Shown: positions 18,294 to 28,241, counted from the first letter of the stretch. The stretch is 64,000 nucleotides of DNA from Sphingobium sp. EM0848 (GCF_013375555.1 NZ_JABXWB010000001.1:1550001-1614000); one strand, 5' to 3'. Translations and numbers: made by a program. Notes: generated from the letters alone by a model not told the origin.

Positions 18294-19813
18294 TGGCTTC
18301 CGACGCTGCGGTCAGCCAAATCCTTCACATCGCCCAATTCTTGCAGGAAAGCGCTGATCACCGCGTCCGCCGAATGCCCCGGTCTTTGCTCCACAGACAC
18401 CAATAGGGCGGCGGCGCGCTGGTCGCCGCCCAGCAGGCGCGCCTTCATCGTCTCCAGCTTCACCAGATGGCCGCTGCCGGTCGGGCTCCCGGTTCCAACG
18501 ACATAGAAGCTCACCACATGGCGCACCACCCGGCCGGGACCGGTGATCTGCTCGCCACGCGCATCACCCGGCGCGGGGGCTGGCTGCGACCATGTCCAGC
18601 CGCTGTCGGCGCCCGCAGCGCCCTGACCGAAGCCGACCAGCTCGCGTCCGTCATCCTGCCGGTCGAAGGTCGCGATGGCGAGGTCGACAGTCTCTCCTGC
18701 CGCATTGCGGTAGCGGGCCATGCTCAGATAATCGGCCCCGTCGAAGCGCGGCTGCCACGGTTGGAGCGGCGGTTCATCGCTGCGGACCCAGCCCTTCACC
18801 TCCGGCATGGCGGGTGCACCCGGCAAGGGCTGCCCCGTCGCCGCGCTCGCCGTCAGCCAGAGCGGCGCCGCCACGATGATCGCCAGCGCGCCGCCCGCGA
18901 TCGGCCCCGTGGCCGATCCGCCTCCATGCCTCAACTGGTCGGGATCGAACCAGGGATCGCCGGGCTTGCGATCGAAAAACGGCCACGCCACGGCCATCAC
19001 GATGACCATGATGATGGCGAAGAAGACCCAGCCATAGACGACATGATCGAAGCCCGCCGCCGCATCGATGGTCGTCACTTCCGCGACGAAGATCGTGGCG
19101 AAGGCCCGCACTCCGTTGGCCAATATGGACAGCGCCAGCGCCCCAGCCATGAAGGCGATCCGCCGGCTCCAACGGGTGAAGCAGACATTGCAGACCAGCA
19201 GGCCATAGGCCGTCATCGCAATCACGAACTTGGCCCCGGAACAGGCCTCCGCCACCTCGAAATAGCCATTGGGCGTGGTGATGAAGATGCCCTGCATCTG
19301 CGCCGGAACGCCGGTCAGATACAGCAGGATCATGCTGATATGCGCCGTCAGAAGCTGGAGGGGCGCGACGATCTCCTCGCCGAACGGCACCATGAAGAAG
19401 GCGTAGAAAAGCGGAAACAGCAAAGCCCGCGACACGGCGGGACCCAGCAGTGCGATCACCGACCCCTGAAGCATCAGGATCAGCGCCCCATGGCGCACCA
19501 CCGCGACTCCCGCCGCCGCCCCAAGCATCCAGGCAAAGGCCCCCAGCGCCAGCCAGATCAATCCCGGTGCCCAGGCCGTCGGCTCCAACTGGCGAAGGCC
19601 CGGCAATCGCTGCTGCACCAGCCACGCGACCAGAATCGGGATGAACAGGCAATGGCCATAGGTGGAGGCGTTCCACCAGATCGCCATCATGCCCAGCACA
19701 TCGCGATGGAACAGCGCTAAAATGGTGAAGGCGATGATGCCGAGCACCGTCAGATGCCCGCGCCAGCCCGCAAGCCCGACATCCGGCTTCACCAACAGGA
19801 TGCGATCGATCAT
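18269..19813 (-). CDS. xrtA: exosortase A fused to an EpsI domain
   Basis: Exosortase A is an inner-membrane transpeptidase that cleaves PEP-CTERM tails. The 514-residue protein has about eight transmembrane helices in residues 20-280 with all three catalytic positions: C191 in VAEACSGAKF, R236 in ANGVRAFA, H257 in GFDHVVYGW. Residues from about 300 form an EpsI-type periplasmic domain after one more membrane segment; a fused EpsI domain is known in this family. Its start overlaps the stop of the upstream glycosyltransferase gene (ATGA at 19810-19813). No PEP-CTERM protein is encoded in the window, so its substrates must lie elsewhere. Confidence 0.95.
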   Translation of the reverse strand: MIDRILLVKPDVGLAGWRGHLTVLGIIAFTILALFHRDVLGMMAIWWNASTYGHCLFIPILVAWLVQQRLPGLRQLEPTAWAPGLIWLALGAFAWMLGAAAGVAVVRHGALILMLQGSVIALLGPAVSRALLFPLFYAFFMVPFGEEIVAPLQLLTAHISMILLYLTGVPAQMQGIFITTPNGYFEVAEACSGAKFVIAMTAYGLLVCNVCFTRWSRRIAFMAGALALSILANGVRAFATIFVAEVTTIDAAAGFDHVVYGWVFFAIIMVIVMAVAWPFFDRKPGDPWFDPDQLRHGGGSATGPIAGGALAIIVAAPLWLTASAATGQPLPGAPAMPEVKGWVRSDEPPLQPWQPRFDGADYLSMARYRNAAGETVDLAIATFDRQDDGRELVGFGQGAAGADSGWTWSQPAPAPGDARGEQITGPGRVVRHVVSFYVVGTGSPTGSGHLVKLETMKARLLGGDQRAAALLVSVEQRPGHSADAVISAFLQELGDVKDLADRSVGSQQAVTRSN

Positions 19814-21033
19814 GCAGCTCTCACGGCGGCTTGCGATCCGAACAGCATGTCCGGCAACGCGGCCAGCGTCGCGGACCAGCGATAGCGCTCCTCCATCCGC
19901 ACCCGCGCCGCTTGGCCCAGACGCCGGGCGCGATCTCCGTCGGACAGCAATGCGACGATCTTTTCCGCTTCCTGCGCGGGATCGGCGGCGATCAGCAGAT
20001 GTTCCCCATCCCGCGCGTCAATCCCTTCGGCGGCTTGTGGGGAGGCGACCACAGGCCGCGCCATGGCCATCGCCTCCAGCACCTTGTTCTGGATGCCGCG
20101 CGCGATCCTGAGCGGCGCCACCACCACATCCGCCGCCGCCAGCCAGCCGCGCACATCGGGCACGGCGCCGGTCACGACCACGCCCGGCAGCGCGGCCAAT
20201 GCCTGAACCGCCTTGGTGGGATTGCGGCCGACGATCGCGAAGGTCGCCTCCGGGCATCGAGCGCGGACCGCAGGCAGGGTTTCGCGGGCGAAGCTCTCCA
20301 CCGCTTCGACATTGGGGCGATAATCCATCTGCCCGGTAAAGACGAGCAATGGCGCCGTCGCGCACTGCACCGCCGGGAAATCCGACGCCGGATCGAAATA
20401 ATCCAGCGCCACGCCATTATCGATGGCGACGATGCGATCCGGCCCCAGCCCGCTCGCCTGCCGAAACAGCGCCGCCTCCGCCTCGCTCACGAAGGCACAG
20501 AGGTCCGCGCGCTTCGCCACCGCCCGCTCGAAGTCGAGCAGCATCCGCCCCTCGCGCCGGTTGATCCACGCCATCGGCCCGGAGCCCTGCGCGCCATATG
20601 CGGCATATTTGGCCGAATCGAAATCCACGAAATCCATGACGAAGCGCGTCGCCTGCGGCAGCGCCGGCACGAAATGCGCCATTTGCGCGGAATAGGTGAC
20701 GATTGCCTTGATAGGCCGCTCCGCCAGCGTCTTCGCGACCCAGCGATGCAGGTCGGGATGATCGAACAGCGACACCAGCAGGGACTGCCCCGTCGCCAGC
20801 CCCTTGAGACCCGCCACCACCCGCGAACGATCCCGCATCAGCACGCATTGGCTGGCGGTTATCCGCGCCATGTCGGGTGCGAAACCCATATCCCGCGCGT
20901 CATCCGCGAAGCAGCCGACATGCACGGGCGCGATCTGCGCCATCCGCTCCAGCAGGTGATAGGAGCGGATCTTGTCCCCCCGGTCCGGCGGAAAAGGGAT
21001 GCGGTGGCAGAGAAAGAGAATCTCGCCCGTCAC
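19810..21033 (-). CDS. XrtA-associated glycosyltransferase (TIGR03087 type)
   Basis: The 407-residue GT-B protein begins LFLCHRIPFPPDRGDKIRSY, the signature of the PEP-CTERM/XrtA system glycosyltransferases. A GT4-like C-terminal domain follows: LLVFTGQMDYRPNVEAV, APLRIARGIQNKVLEAMAM and PVVASPQAAEG. It should add a sugar to the lipid-linked EPS unit in the cytoplasm. It overlaps both neighbours by four bases (FemAB gene upstream, exosortase downstream), the order typical of XrtA loci. Confidence 0.92.
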   Translation of the reverse strand: MTGEILFLCHRIPFPPDRGDKIRSYHLLERMAQIAPVHVGCFADDARDMGFAPDMARITASQCVLMRDRSRVVAGLKGLATGQSLLVSLFDHPDLHRWVAKTLAERPIKAIVTYSAQMAHFVPALPQATRFVMDFVDFDSAKYAAYGAQGSGPMAWINRREGRMLLDFERAVAKRADLCAFVSEAEAALFRQASGLGPDRIVAIDNGVALDYFDPASDFPAVQCATAPLLVFTGQMDYRPNVEAVESFARETLPAVRARCPEATFAIVGRNPTKAVQALAALPGVVVTGAVPDVRGWLAAADVVVAPLRIARGIQNKVLEAMAMARPVVASPQAAEGIDARDGEHLLIAADPAQEAEKIVALLSDGDRARRLGQAARVRMEERYRWSATLAALPDMLFGSQAAVRAA

Positions 21034-22091
21034 CCCAGCCCTCGCGCGATGAAGGGGCCGATCAGGTTCGCGACCGGCAAGGGCAGCTTCTTCCAGAGGT
21101 CGATCCGCCGCTGATATTGCGGGCTGTTGGGGTTGATGTCGCGCCGCTCGCCGCTCGCGGACCAGCTATGATAGGACAGCGGCGCCGGATCGAAACCGAA
21201 GCTCTTCTTCCACGCCGCCTGACCACTGCCCGTCTTGGAGCGGCCGAAGTCGAAGACGCTCATGCCACGCTCGCGCCCATGCGCCATCAAACGAAAATAG
21301 AGGAGTTCATTGGACCGCAGCCGCCGCGCATCCGCTATCCCGCCGCCCCAGAAAGGCATCACCCGCCCCTGGTGATAAAGCGTCAGCACGGCAGAAACCG
21401 GCCGATCGCCGTCATAAACCACCATGATGTCAGCATCTGCGCCAAAAGCCACCATGACTTCACGGAACAACCGTGCCGGAAAAACCGGAGTGCCGAGATT
21501 GCGTACACTTTCCGAATAGATGCGATAATGGGCCTTCAGATGCCGATCTTCCCGGCCGATCTCGATACGCAAGGCGGTATTGGCGAGCGCCTTGCGCAGT
21601 TCCGCGCGATGCTTTTTCGGGATAGCACGCAATTCCGCCTCGTCATCCCCGGCAATCGGCCGCGCAAAGCCGAGGTGACTGCCTTCATGCAGGGTCCAGC
21701 TCTCACCCGGCACCGGCCCACCCCGTATCTCGACCGAAGCGATGCCGGCATCGCGCGCCATGCCTTCGCAGGCGGCGGCCAGAGCAGCGACAGCCGCCGG
21801 ATCGGTCGCCAGGATCCCGCCATCCACGGCAAAGCCCGACGACACCAGTGCCTGTCCGAACAGGGCGCTCTTCACATGATGCAGCGGCAACAGCCCGACG
21901 ATCTGGCCGGACGGCGCGACCGCGCCAAGCATATGCGCAGCATTGCCCGTCCCCCGCGCCACGCCCAGCAGCCACGCCGGACGGTGAAAGGGCGTGCCCT
22001 CGGGATGCGCCAGCACAAACGCGTCCGCCGCCTGCCGCTGCTCCGGATCGCTCAGGTCCAGCGGTGTGACCATGATCTCGCTCGCCCTCAT
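21030..22091 (-). CDS. FemAB-like GNAT protein of the XrtA system
   Basis: The 353-residue protein has two GNAT-like halves, with HRPAWLLGVARG near the N-terminus and FFDFGRSK-type elements later (ELLYFRLMAHGRERGMSVFDFGRSKTGSG), as in XrtA/PEP-CTERM system-associated FemAB proteins. FemAB folds transfer aminoacyl groups from tRNA or acyl groups from a carrier; here the substrate is unknown. ATG 22091 overlaps the deacetylase stop (ATGA). An internal ATG six codons on (MVTPLDL) is an alternative. A longer upstream frame lies inside the deacetylase gene and is not coding. Confidence 0.88.
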   Translation of the reverse strand: MRASEIMVTPLDLSDPEQRQAADAFVLAHPEGTPFHRPAWLLGVARGTGNAAHMLGAVAPSGQIVGLLPLHHVKSALFGQALVSSGFAVDGGILATDPAAVAALAAACEGMARDAGIASVEIRGGPVPGESWTLHEGSHLGFARPIAGDDEAELRAIPKKHRAELRKALANTALRIEIGREDRHLKAHYRIYSESVRNLGTPVFPARLFREVMVAFGADADIMVVYDGDRPVSAVLTLYHQGRVMPFWGGGIADARRLRSNELLYFRLMAHGRERGMSVFDFGRSKTGSGQAAWKKSFGFDPAPLSYHSWSASGERRDINPNSPQYQRRIDLWKKLPLPVANLIGPFIARGLG

Positions 22092-22933
22092 GCCGCCCGC
22101 GCCGCTTCCTGCGCGGCCAGCGCATCCACGCGGCCCCAGGCAAAATCGCGTGTCAGACGGCGCAACTTGCCCGCCATGGCCGACAAATTGGTGTAATGCC
22201 GGAAGCGCGAGCGCAGCGGCGCACCCTCGACGCGCGGCTGTTCCGGATCGATTTCCCACGGATGGAAATAGATGATCGCAGGCCGTTGATCCCGCCGATT
22301 GACCTGCCGGATCGCCCAGCGCGAAAACCCATAAGGCAGCAGCCGGAAAAAGCCGCCTCCCCCTGCCGCGAGCGTTCGTCCCGCCAGCTTCGCCGTCGTC
22401 ACCGGCAGTTCGACCAGCGACGATCCATGTACTGGCTTCCACGCAAAGCGCGGGCTTTCCGGCCAGCCATAATGATCGTGCCGGATCGGCGCGACGCTGC
22501 TGGAATAGGCATAGCCTTCCTCGGCCAGCACCTCATGCGCCCACGGCGCCCGCCGGTCGATGGAGAAGCTCGGCGCGCGATAGCCGGTCACGGCCTGCCC
22601 GCTCGCATCCTCCAATATCGCGCGCGACCGGCGCAGGTCGGCCCGGAACTGCGCCCCGTCGAAAGTGGAGACCCGCGCATGGTCATAACCATGGCTCGCC
22701 ACCTCATGCCCGGCCTCCACGATCCGCCGCATCAGCGCCGGATAGCGCTCCGCCACCCAGCCCAATGTGAAGAAGGTCGCCTTGACCCCGGCCTCATCGA
22801 ACAGCGCCAGCACAGCATCGGTGTTGCGCTCGACGCGATGGATAAGGCCAGCCCAGTCCTCACGCCGGATCGTGCGTTCGAACGCACCGACCTGGAACCA
22901 GTCCTCGACATCGACGGACAGGGCGTTCAACAT
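22088..22933 (-). CDS. XrtA-system polysaccharide deacetylase
   Basis: The 281-residue NodB-type carbohydrate esterase starts MLNALSVDVEDWFQV, the mark of the exosortase-associated deacetylases, and has the metal site HEVASHGYDH and the FHPWEID motif late in the chain. It should remove N-acetyl groups from the EPS or its precursor. There is no signal peptide, so it would act in the cytoplasm unless exported another way. It starts three bases after the ATPase stop and overlaps the FemAB gene. Confidence 0.93.
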   Translation of the reverse strand: MLNALSVDVEDWFQVGAFERTIRREDWAGLIHRVERNTDAVLALFDEAGVKATFFTLGWVAERYPALMRRIVEAGHEVASHGYDHARVSTFDGAQFRADLRRSRAILEDASGQAVTGYRAPSFSIDRRAPWAHEVLAEEGYAYSSSVAPIRHDHYGWPESPRFAWKPVHGSSLVELPVTTAKLAGRTLAAGGGGFFRLLPYGFSRWAIRQVNRRDQRPAIIYFHPWEIDPEQPRVEGAPLRSRFRHYTNLSAMAGKLRRLTRDFAWGRVDALAAQEAARAA

Positions 22934-22936
22934 GGT

Positions 22937-24166
22937 TCAGGCAGCGGCGCTGTGCGGCGCGGCGCCCATCCGCTCTTCGCGCTCAACCCATTCGACCAGC
23001 ATCGTCAGCACCCGGCGCAAGGCGGTATCCTGCTCCGTAACGCGAAACTCCAGCGTGGACAGCCGCTCTTCGATCAGGGCGAAACAGTCCTTGAGCGCTT
23101 CGGGATCGACACTCGGCGCGCTGCGGGCAAAATCATTTTCCGCCCGCAGCGTATCGATCTCCGCCCGGAGCGCATGAATCTCGTCCATCAGATTGACCGC
23201 CGGTTCCGTCCGTTCGGCGCGCAACGCCTCAATCTCGGCCCGCAGCGCCGTGACCTCATCCGATATGGCCGGATCGACCGCGACCGGCGCCGGCATCTCG
23301 ACCAGTTCCTCCGCCTCGTCCAGCACGCTGTGCGCCATTGGCTCGGGCGTCACATCGGCATCCGCGCCCATATCGGCCACGACCGCATAGACCACCTCGG
23401 CATCGATCACCGATAGCTGGTCCAACGCGCCCAGCAGCAGCACACGGCTCACCAGCACGTTGATCCGACGCGGCACGCCGCCGGTCGCGGCATAAATGGC
23501 GTTGAAGGCTTCGGGCGTGAACTGCGGATCGCCCTGCCAGCCGACCAGCGACAGGCGATGCACGATATAGGGCTCGACCTCGCGCCGCATCATGGGGTCA
23601 AGATGATGGGTCGCAATGACGCGCTGGCGCAACTGCTCCAGTTCCGGCGACTTCAGCAGGTCGCGAAACTCCGGCTGGCCGAGCAGGAAGATCTGCAACA
23701 GCGACTGCCCGCCCAACTGAAAGTTGGACAGCATCCGCAGTTCCTCGATGGCCGAGATCGGCAGGTTCTGCGCCTCGTCCACGATCAACAGAGAACGGCG
23801 CCCCGCCCGTGCCTGCGCATGCAGCCAACCCTCGATCTGGCGCAGGATCTGCGCCTTGGGCATGCCGTCCACCGCCAGACCGAAGCTCTGCGCGGCCAGA
23901 CGCAGCATGTCGTCGCCCTCCACCTGGGTCGAGACGATCTTCACCGCCGTCAGCCGCGACGGGTCGATGGTGTTCATGAGATGCCCGACCAGCGTGGTCT
24001 TGCCCGCGCCGATATCGCCGGTGATGACGATGAAGCCCTCTCCCTGCGCCAGACCATAACCGAGGTAGGACAAGGCCTTGCGATGGGTCGCGCTCTCGAA
24101 ATAGAAATGCGGGTCCGGCGTCAGCTGGAACGGGCGCCCCTGCAATCCGTAGAACTGATCGTACAT
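22937..24166 (-). CDS. XrtA-associated AAA ATPase (ExeA-like)
   Basis: The 409-residue protein begins MYDQFYGLQGRPFQLTPDP, as in the PEP-CTERM/XrtA system ATPases. It has Walker A GDIGAGKT (50-57) and Walker B LLIVDEAQN (126-134), then an AAA lid (TGGVPRRINVLVSR). The last 140 residues contain repeated LRAEIxALRAE segments that predict a coiled coil. It probably energises or positions the EPS assembly machine at the inner membrane. GGAGAAATAGGC precedes the ATG. Confidence 0.92.
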   Translation of the reverse strand: MYDQFYGLQGRPFQLTPDPHFYFESATHRKALSYLGYGLAQGEGFIVITGDIGAGKTTLVGHLMNTIDPSRLTAVKIVSTQVEGDDMLRLAAQSFGLAVDGMPKAQILRQIEGWLHAQARAGRRSLLIVDEAQNLPISAIEELRMLSNFQLGGQSLLQIFLLGQPEFRDLLKSPELEQLRQRVIATHHLDPMMRREVEPYIVHRLSLVGWQGDPQFTPEAFNAIYAATGGVPRRINVLVSRVLLLGALDQLSVIDAEVVYAVVADMGADADVTPEPMAHSVLDEAEELVEMPAPVAVDPAISDEVTALRAEIEALRAERTEPAVNLMDEIHALRAEIDTLRAENDFARSAPSVDPEALKDCFALIEERLSTLEFRVTEQDTALRRVLTMLVEWVEREERMGAAPHSAAA

Positions 24167-24196
24167 GCCTATTTCTCCAGCCCGTGGGGCTCTAGC

Positions 24197-25783
24197 TTAA
24201 AAAGTATAACGCAGGCCAAGCTGGCCCATCGCATTGATGACGCTATCCAGCTTGTCCGCCTTGGCACTGTCGATGCCGACCGAGGCCGACGCCTGAAGAT
24301 TGCGCGTGACGAGGCGATAATAGCTGGCGAAGGCGCCCAGATTGAGCACGTCCAGACGATTGCCGCTGGCGTCGAAATAATTGGCATAGACCGCCGTATC
24401 GATGCTCGACTGGCTGTCGATCCGATAGGTGAGCGAGGCATTGCCATACCAGTTCTGGTCCCGCGTCCCGCGCACGAACACCGTCTCGCCCGAGGGCGTC
24501 ACGAATTTGCGCTGCGAATAGCCCAGGCCGATGCCCATCCCCCACGGCCCGCGCGACGCCGCATATTGCGCAGCCACGCCACGATAACGGAAATTGGCGC
24601 CCGTAATGCCCGCCAGCGCATCGTTGAAGCACTGCCCTCCCCCCGTCGAGGAGAAGGCGCAGCCAGTGAAATCGCCGGTAAAGGGGTTGCGCACCAGATT
24701 GAGGTTACTGCCCGACAGCGCCGCCACATCGGAGGTGATGACCCGCCCGAAACTGTCGATCCCGTCGAACACCACCAGCGCGAAACTCTGGTTGCGCCCC
24801 TGCCAGATGAAGCTGCCCGAATAGGTCATCCCGCCATAGCGCTCACCCACCCGCGCCGTGAGCGAAGTGCGATGGCTTGGCCGCCAGAGCACACCGACAT
24901 CCCAGATGATGTCATCGAAATCGTAGATCAGCTGGCGCGGCGAGCTTTCATCGGTGACATAACGGCCGCTCGAGGAAATCACCGGCGCGCCATTGCTGTC
25001 GAGCAAGGGCGAACGCTGGCTGATCTTCATATCCTCATAGCCGACGCCGCCGATCAGGGCGACCGTGGGCGATACCGGCAGCGTCGCATCCAATCGCGCC
25101 CATTTATCCTCGAACCGCTGGTCGAGCTGGCTCGTATCCTCCCGGCTGTAGCCCGCGCTGGCGACCAGGCCCAACGGCATCCACACGCCCGGCCGGACGC
25201 CCACCGACCCCATCAGGTCATGGGTCGTCGAATCCGCGAAGGAACTTCCCCGCGCTACGCCCGGAAGCGAAAGGCCAAGATCATCCTCAACCCGCGCATA
25301 GCCGAGCCGATAGGAGGCGTTGATGTCGAGATCGCCGAGCCGGGTCGTGTAGGACGGCCCGATATAGCCGGCATAGACCTGACTGCTATAGCCGTCATTG
25401 CGCACCGCAGCGCCCGACAGTCCATCGGTCCGCACCCGTGTCGCAAGACCGCCCGCATTCAGCGTCAGCCCCCGCGCAACGCCATAACGCCCGCTGACGA
25501 TGCCGCTGATGACATCCTGATCGCTGATCTGGCTGCCCCAGCCGAAGCTGTGCGCATATTGCAGGTCGGCCGCTGCTTCCATGCGGCGCGTCTGGATGCT
25601 GGCCGTCACGCCTGCGGTGACATTGGTGTAGGTGAGAACGTCGCCGTCGCCCTTGACCGGCGCGACCACGACCTGATCGATGCCGAGATAGGGCGTGACG
25701 TCGACCTTGCGCTGCTCGTCCCGCGCAAAGGCGGGCGAGGTCAGAGCGATCCCCGCAAGAAGAAGGGCAATGCGGGACATCAT
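24197..25783 (-). CDS. XrtA-associated outer-membrane beta-barrel protein (TIGR03016 type)
   Basis: The 528-residue protein has a signal peptide (MMSRIALLLAGIALTSPAFA) and then alternating strands rich in Tyr and Gly, ending in RYTF, a typical C-terminal aromatic residue of outer-membrane barrels. The family always accompanies exosortase A loci and is thought to help EPS pass the outer membrane. The start overlaps the stop of the CpsD-like gene (TGATGATG), so ATG 25783 or 25780 could be used. Confidence 0.88.
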   Translation of the reverse strand: MMSRIALLLAGIALTSPAFARDEQRKVDVTPYLGIDQVVVAPVKGDGDVLTYTNVTAGVTASIQTRRMEAAADLQYAHSFGWGSQISDQDVISGIVSGRYGVARGLTLNAGGLATRVRTDGLSGAAVRNDGYSSQVYAGYIGPSYTTRLGDLDINASYRLGYARVEDDLGLSLPGVARGSSFADSTTHDLMGSVGVRPGVWMPLGLVASAGYSREDTSQLDQRFEDKWARLDATLPVSPTVALIGGVGYEDMKISQRSPLLDSNGAPVISSSGRYVTDESSPRQLIYDFDDIIWDVGVLWRPSHRTSLTARVGERYGGMTYSGSFIWQGRNQSFALVVFDGIDSFGRVITSDVAALSGSNLNLVRNPFTGDFTGCAFSSTGGGQCFNDALAGITGANFRYRGVAAQYAASRGPWGMGIGLGYSQRKFVTPSGETVFVRGTRDQNWYGNASLTYRIDSQSSIDTAVYANYFDASGNRLDVLNLGAFASYYRLVTRNLQASASVGIDSAKADKLDSVINAMGQLGLRYTF

Positions 25784-26715
25784 CAGTCGGCATTTCCCTT
25801 GGCATAATAGCTGCCGAAGCGCCGCCCGCCGGTGGAGAAGCGCACGCCGTTCAGCAGCAGCTTCACCTGCGGCCCGCCCTTCAGCAGGCTCGCCGCATCG
25901 CGCAACGCGCCTTCCGTGGTGCTGTCGGCCCGTACCACCAGCAGGGCAACAGCGGCATGGCTCGCCAGCACCGCCGCCGGGGACGCCGCGAGCAGAGGAG
26001 GCGAATCGAACAGGATGATGCGGTCCGGCCGCCCTTCCGTAAGGCGGTTGAACAGCATTTCCGTCCGCGCCGACGCCAGATATTCGGTGTCGTTATTGCT
26101 CCGCTGCCCGGCGGGAAGCACGGCAAGCGACAGAATGTCGGTGCGCAGCACGCAATCCTCAATGGCGATGGCCGGATCAGCCAGCGCATCCATCAGTCCC
26201 GGCCCAGCGGTCAGCCCCAGCGCCTCGGGAATGCCCGGCTTGCCGAAATCCGCGTCGACCAGCAGGATTTCCCGCTCCTTCTCCGCCGCGAGGCTGAGCG
26301 CCAGGTTGATCGCGCAGAAGCTCTTGCCCTCCCCGCTATGCGCCGAGCAGATGAGCACGCGATTGCCGCGCCCGGTTTCCGCCAGCGTCGCCAGCAGGTC
26401 GCGCTTGAGCAGCCGAAATTCCTCGCTCATCGCGCTCACCGGACCATCGGGCAGCAAATAGCCCCCCTCGACCAGCGCGATGCGGTCGATCGGTTGCACC
26501 AGGCCGGTCCAGTCGGGCGCGCGATAGCCGGTTTCCGGTGCCTCGAACGCGGCCGGTGCAGGCTGCGCCATCTCCGCTTCCGGCGACGGGAGCGGCTCAT
26601 CCTCCGGCACTTCCACCGCGGGGGCCGCGCGGCCACGCAGGGCCGCGCTGAAATCGTAGATTTCGGTCGCGCGCTCGATCAGGGAACCGCCGGACAGGGA
26701 CTTATGTTTGTTCAT
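25783..26715 (-). CDS. CpsD/CapB-type tyrosine kinase of the XrtA system
   Basis: The 310-residue cytosolic ATPase has Walker A CSAHSGEGKS (123-132), the Walker A' aspartates in LLVDADFGKP (151-160), and a Walker B-like IILFDSPPLL. These mark bacterial tyrosine kinases that pair with Wzz co-polymerases to control chain length. About 90 acidic, Pro-rich residues precede the kinase. The C-terminus has only a YY pair (GSYYAKG) instead of a full tyrosine cluster. ATG 26715 has AAGGGGGA upstream, preferred over a start 12 codons earlier. Confidence 0.9.
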   Translation of the reverse strand: MNKHKSLSGGSLIERATEIYDFSAALRGRAAPAVEVPEDEPLPSPEAEMAQPAPAAFEAPETGYRAPDWTGLVQPIDRIALVEGGYLLPDGPVSAMSEEFRLLKRDLLATLAETGRGNRVLICSAHSGEGKSFCAINLALSLAAEKEREILLVDADFGKPGIPEALGLTAGPGLMDALADPAIAIEDCVLRTDILSLAVLPAGQRSNNDTEYLASARTEMLFNRLTEGRPDRIILFDSPPLLAASPAAVLASHAAVALLVVRADSTTEGALRDAASLLKGGPQVKLLLNGVRFSTGGRRFGSYYAKGNAD

Positions 26716-26728
26716 CGCCAGTCCCCCT

Positions 26729-28240
26729 TCACGCCAGCCCACGCTGGACAAATTCGATGACGATCAGCAGCAGGCACAGCGCCACCAGCCCGCCGCTCGC
26801 CCCCGCGAACCATTTCAACCGCTGCTTTTCCACGGCGACCTCCGCCGCGCTGACCGTCTGGCTGATCGATCCGATCACGGACACGCCCAGCGCCTTCTCC
26901 AGCCGCGCCGCATTGGGGAAGCCGCCCTTCAACTGCGCCATGGCGAAGGCCGTGCCGATCCCCGCGCCAAGCCCCAGGATCAGCACGCCCAGCAACAGCA
27001 GCGGCCGCTTGGGGGCAGCCGGGGCCGTCGGCAGATTCGGGGGATTGATGACGCGGAACTGGACCTGTCCGGTTTCCGTCTTCACATCGCCGCGCAGGCG
27101 GATTTCCTCGCGATCGGCGAGCATCTTGTCATATTGGGTCTTCAGCACCTGATAATCGCGGTCGAGCTTTTCCTGCTCGGCGGAAAGGCCCGGCTCGTCG
27201 CTCTGGCGCGAGGTCATGGCATTGAGGTCAGCCTGCAACTGCGCCTTGCGGGCGGAAAGCCCCTGCACGGTCGCGGCGCGCTCCGCCTGCATCGACCGGA
27301 TCGACAGATAGGCCGGATTGGGCGAGCCGGTCGTCGCACCGCTTCCCTGACCACGCAGCAGATTGACCTGCCGCTGCGCCGCGATCACATCGGGATGGTC
27401 GCTGGTGAAACCCCGCGCCCGCATCGACGCCAGATCGGCCTGCGCCTGAGCAAGCGCCGAAGGGCCGCCCGAAGCCCCCATAGCGGGCAAGGTTTGCGGC
27501 GTCCCCGCCAACTGCCCGTTCATCGCCGCCAGAGCACTCTGAGCCTGAACGAGCTGCGAATCGATATTGCTGATTTCCTGCCGGGCGGCGTCCATGCGCT
27601 GACCGATCGACCCCGCGCCCGGCAACATCCCGGCATAGCGCTGCTCGAACTCGACGCGGCGCTGTTCGGCGGCGGCAAGCTGCTTGCCGCGCGCCGCCAG
27701 TTGCTGGTCGAGGAAGGCAAGGCTCTGCTTCGTCTCGACTTTGTCGGACGACAGGTTGGTTTCCTGAAAAATGTCGACAAGCTTTTGCACGATCTGCTGC
27801 GAGATGCGCGCATTGGCGCCGTCCGACAGACCCGAATCCGCCGAGGTCGCGCTGATGTCGATCATGCTGGGATCAAGCTGCGCGACCACGGTGATGCCTT
27901 CACGCAGCTTCGTGATCTTCGCCGCCATGTCGCGCGAGCCGTCGACCGTCCGGCTGAGGTCGGTTTCCCTGACCACCCGTTCCAGATTGTCCGTACTCGC
28001 CAGCGTCTGGCGCACCCGGTCCAGATCCTGCTGCGACTGGACCTGGGTGATGCCGACCTTGTCCTCCAGCAGCGACTGGGTGTTCACATAGACCCGCGCC
28101 TTGGATTCATAGCTGTTGGGGATGAGCGCCACGCCCAGCCAGCCCAGCAGGCACACGCCCCATGCCACGCCCAGCGCCAGCCAGCGCCGGGTCCAGATGC
28201 CATGCAGGATGACCAGCAGTTCGTCGACCAGCGCCGCCAC
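26729..28240 (-). CDS. XrtA-system Wzz-like polysaccharide chain-length determinant
   Basis: The 503-residue inner-membrane protein has one transmembrane segment near the N-terminus (LALGVAWGVCLLGWLGVAL) and one near the C-terminus, with a long periplasmic coiled coil between them (LDQQLAARGKQLAAAEQRR and more). PxxP-like NPPNLPTAPAAPKRP precedes the second helix. It should set EPS chain length with the kinase 13 bases downstream. No ATG fits. GTG 28240, one base after the stop of the export gene, gives the family's usual N-terminus (ALVDELLVILHGIWTRRW). Confidence 0.9.
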   Translation of the reverse strand: MAALVDELLVILHGIWTRRWLALGVAWGVCLLGWLGVALIPNSYESKARVYVNTQSLLEDKVGITQVQSQQDLDRVRQTLASTDNLERVVRETDLSRTVDGSRDMAAKITKLREGITVVAQLDPSMIDISATSADSGLSDGANARISQQIVQKLVDIFQETNLSSDKVETKQSLAFLDQQLAARGKQLAAAEQRRVEFEQRYAGMLPGAGSIGQRMDAARQEISNIDSQLVQAQSALAAMNGQLAGTPQTLPAMGASGGPSALAQAQADLASMRARGFTSDHPDVIAAQRQVNLLRGQGSGATTGSPNPAYLSIRSMQAERAATVQGLSARKAQLQADLNAMTSRQSDEPGLSAEQEKLDRDYQVLKTQYDKMLADREEIRLRGDVKTETGQVQFRVINPPNLPTAPAAPKRPLLLLGVLILGLGAGIGTAFAMAQLKGGFPNAARLEKALGVSVIGSISQTVSAAEVAVEKQRLKWFAGASGGLVALCLLLIVIEFVQRGLA

Positions 28241-28241
28241 G

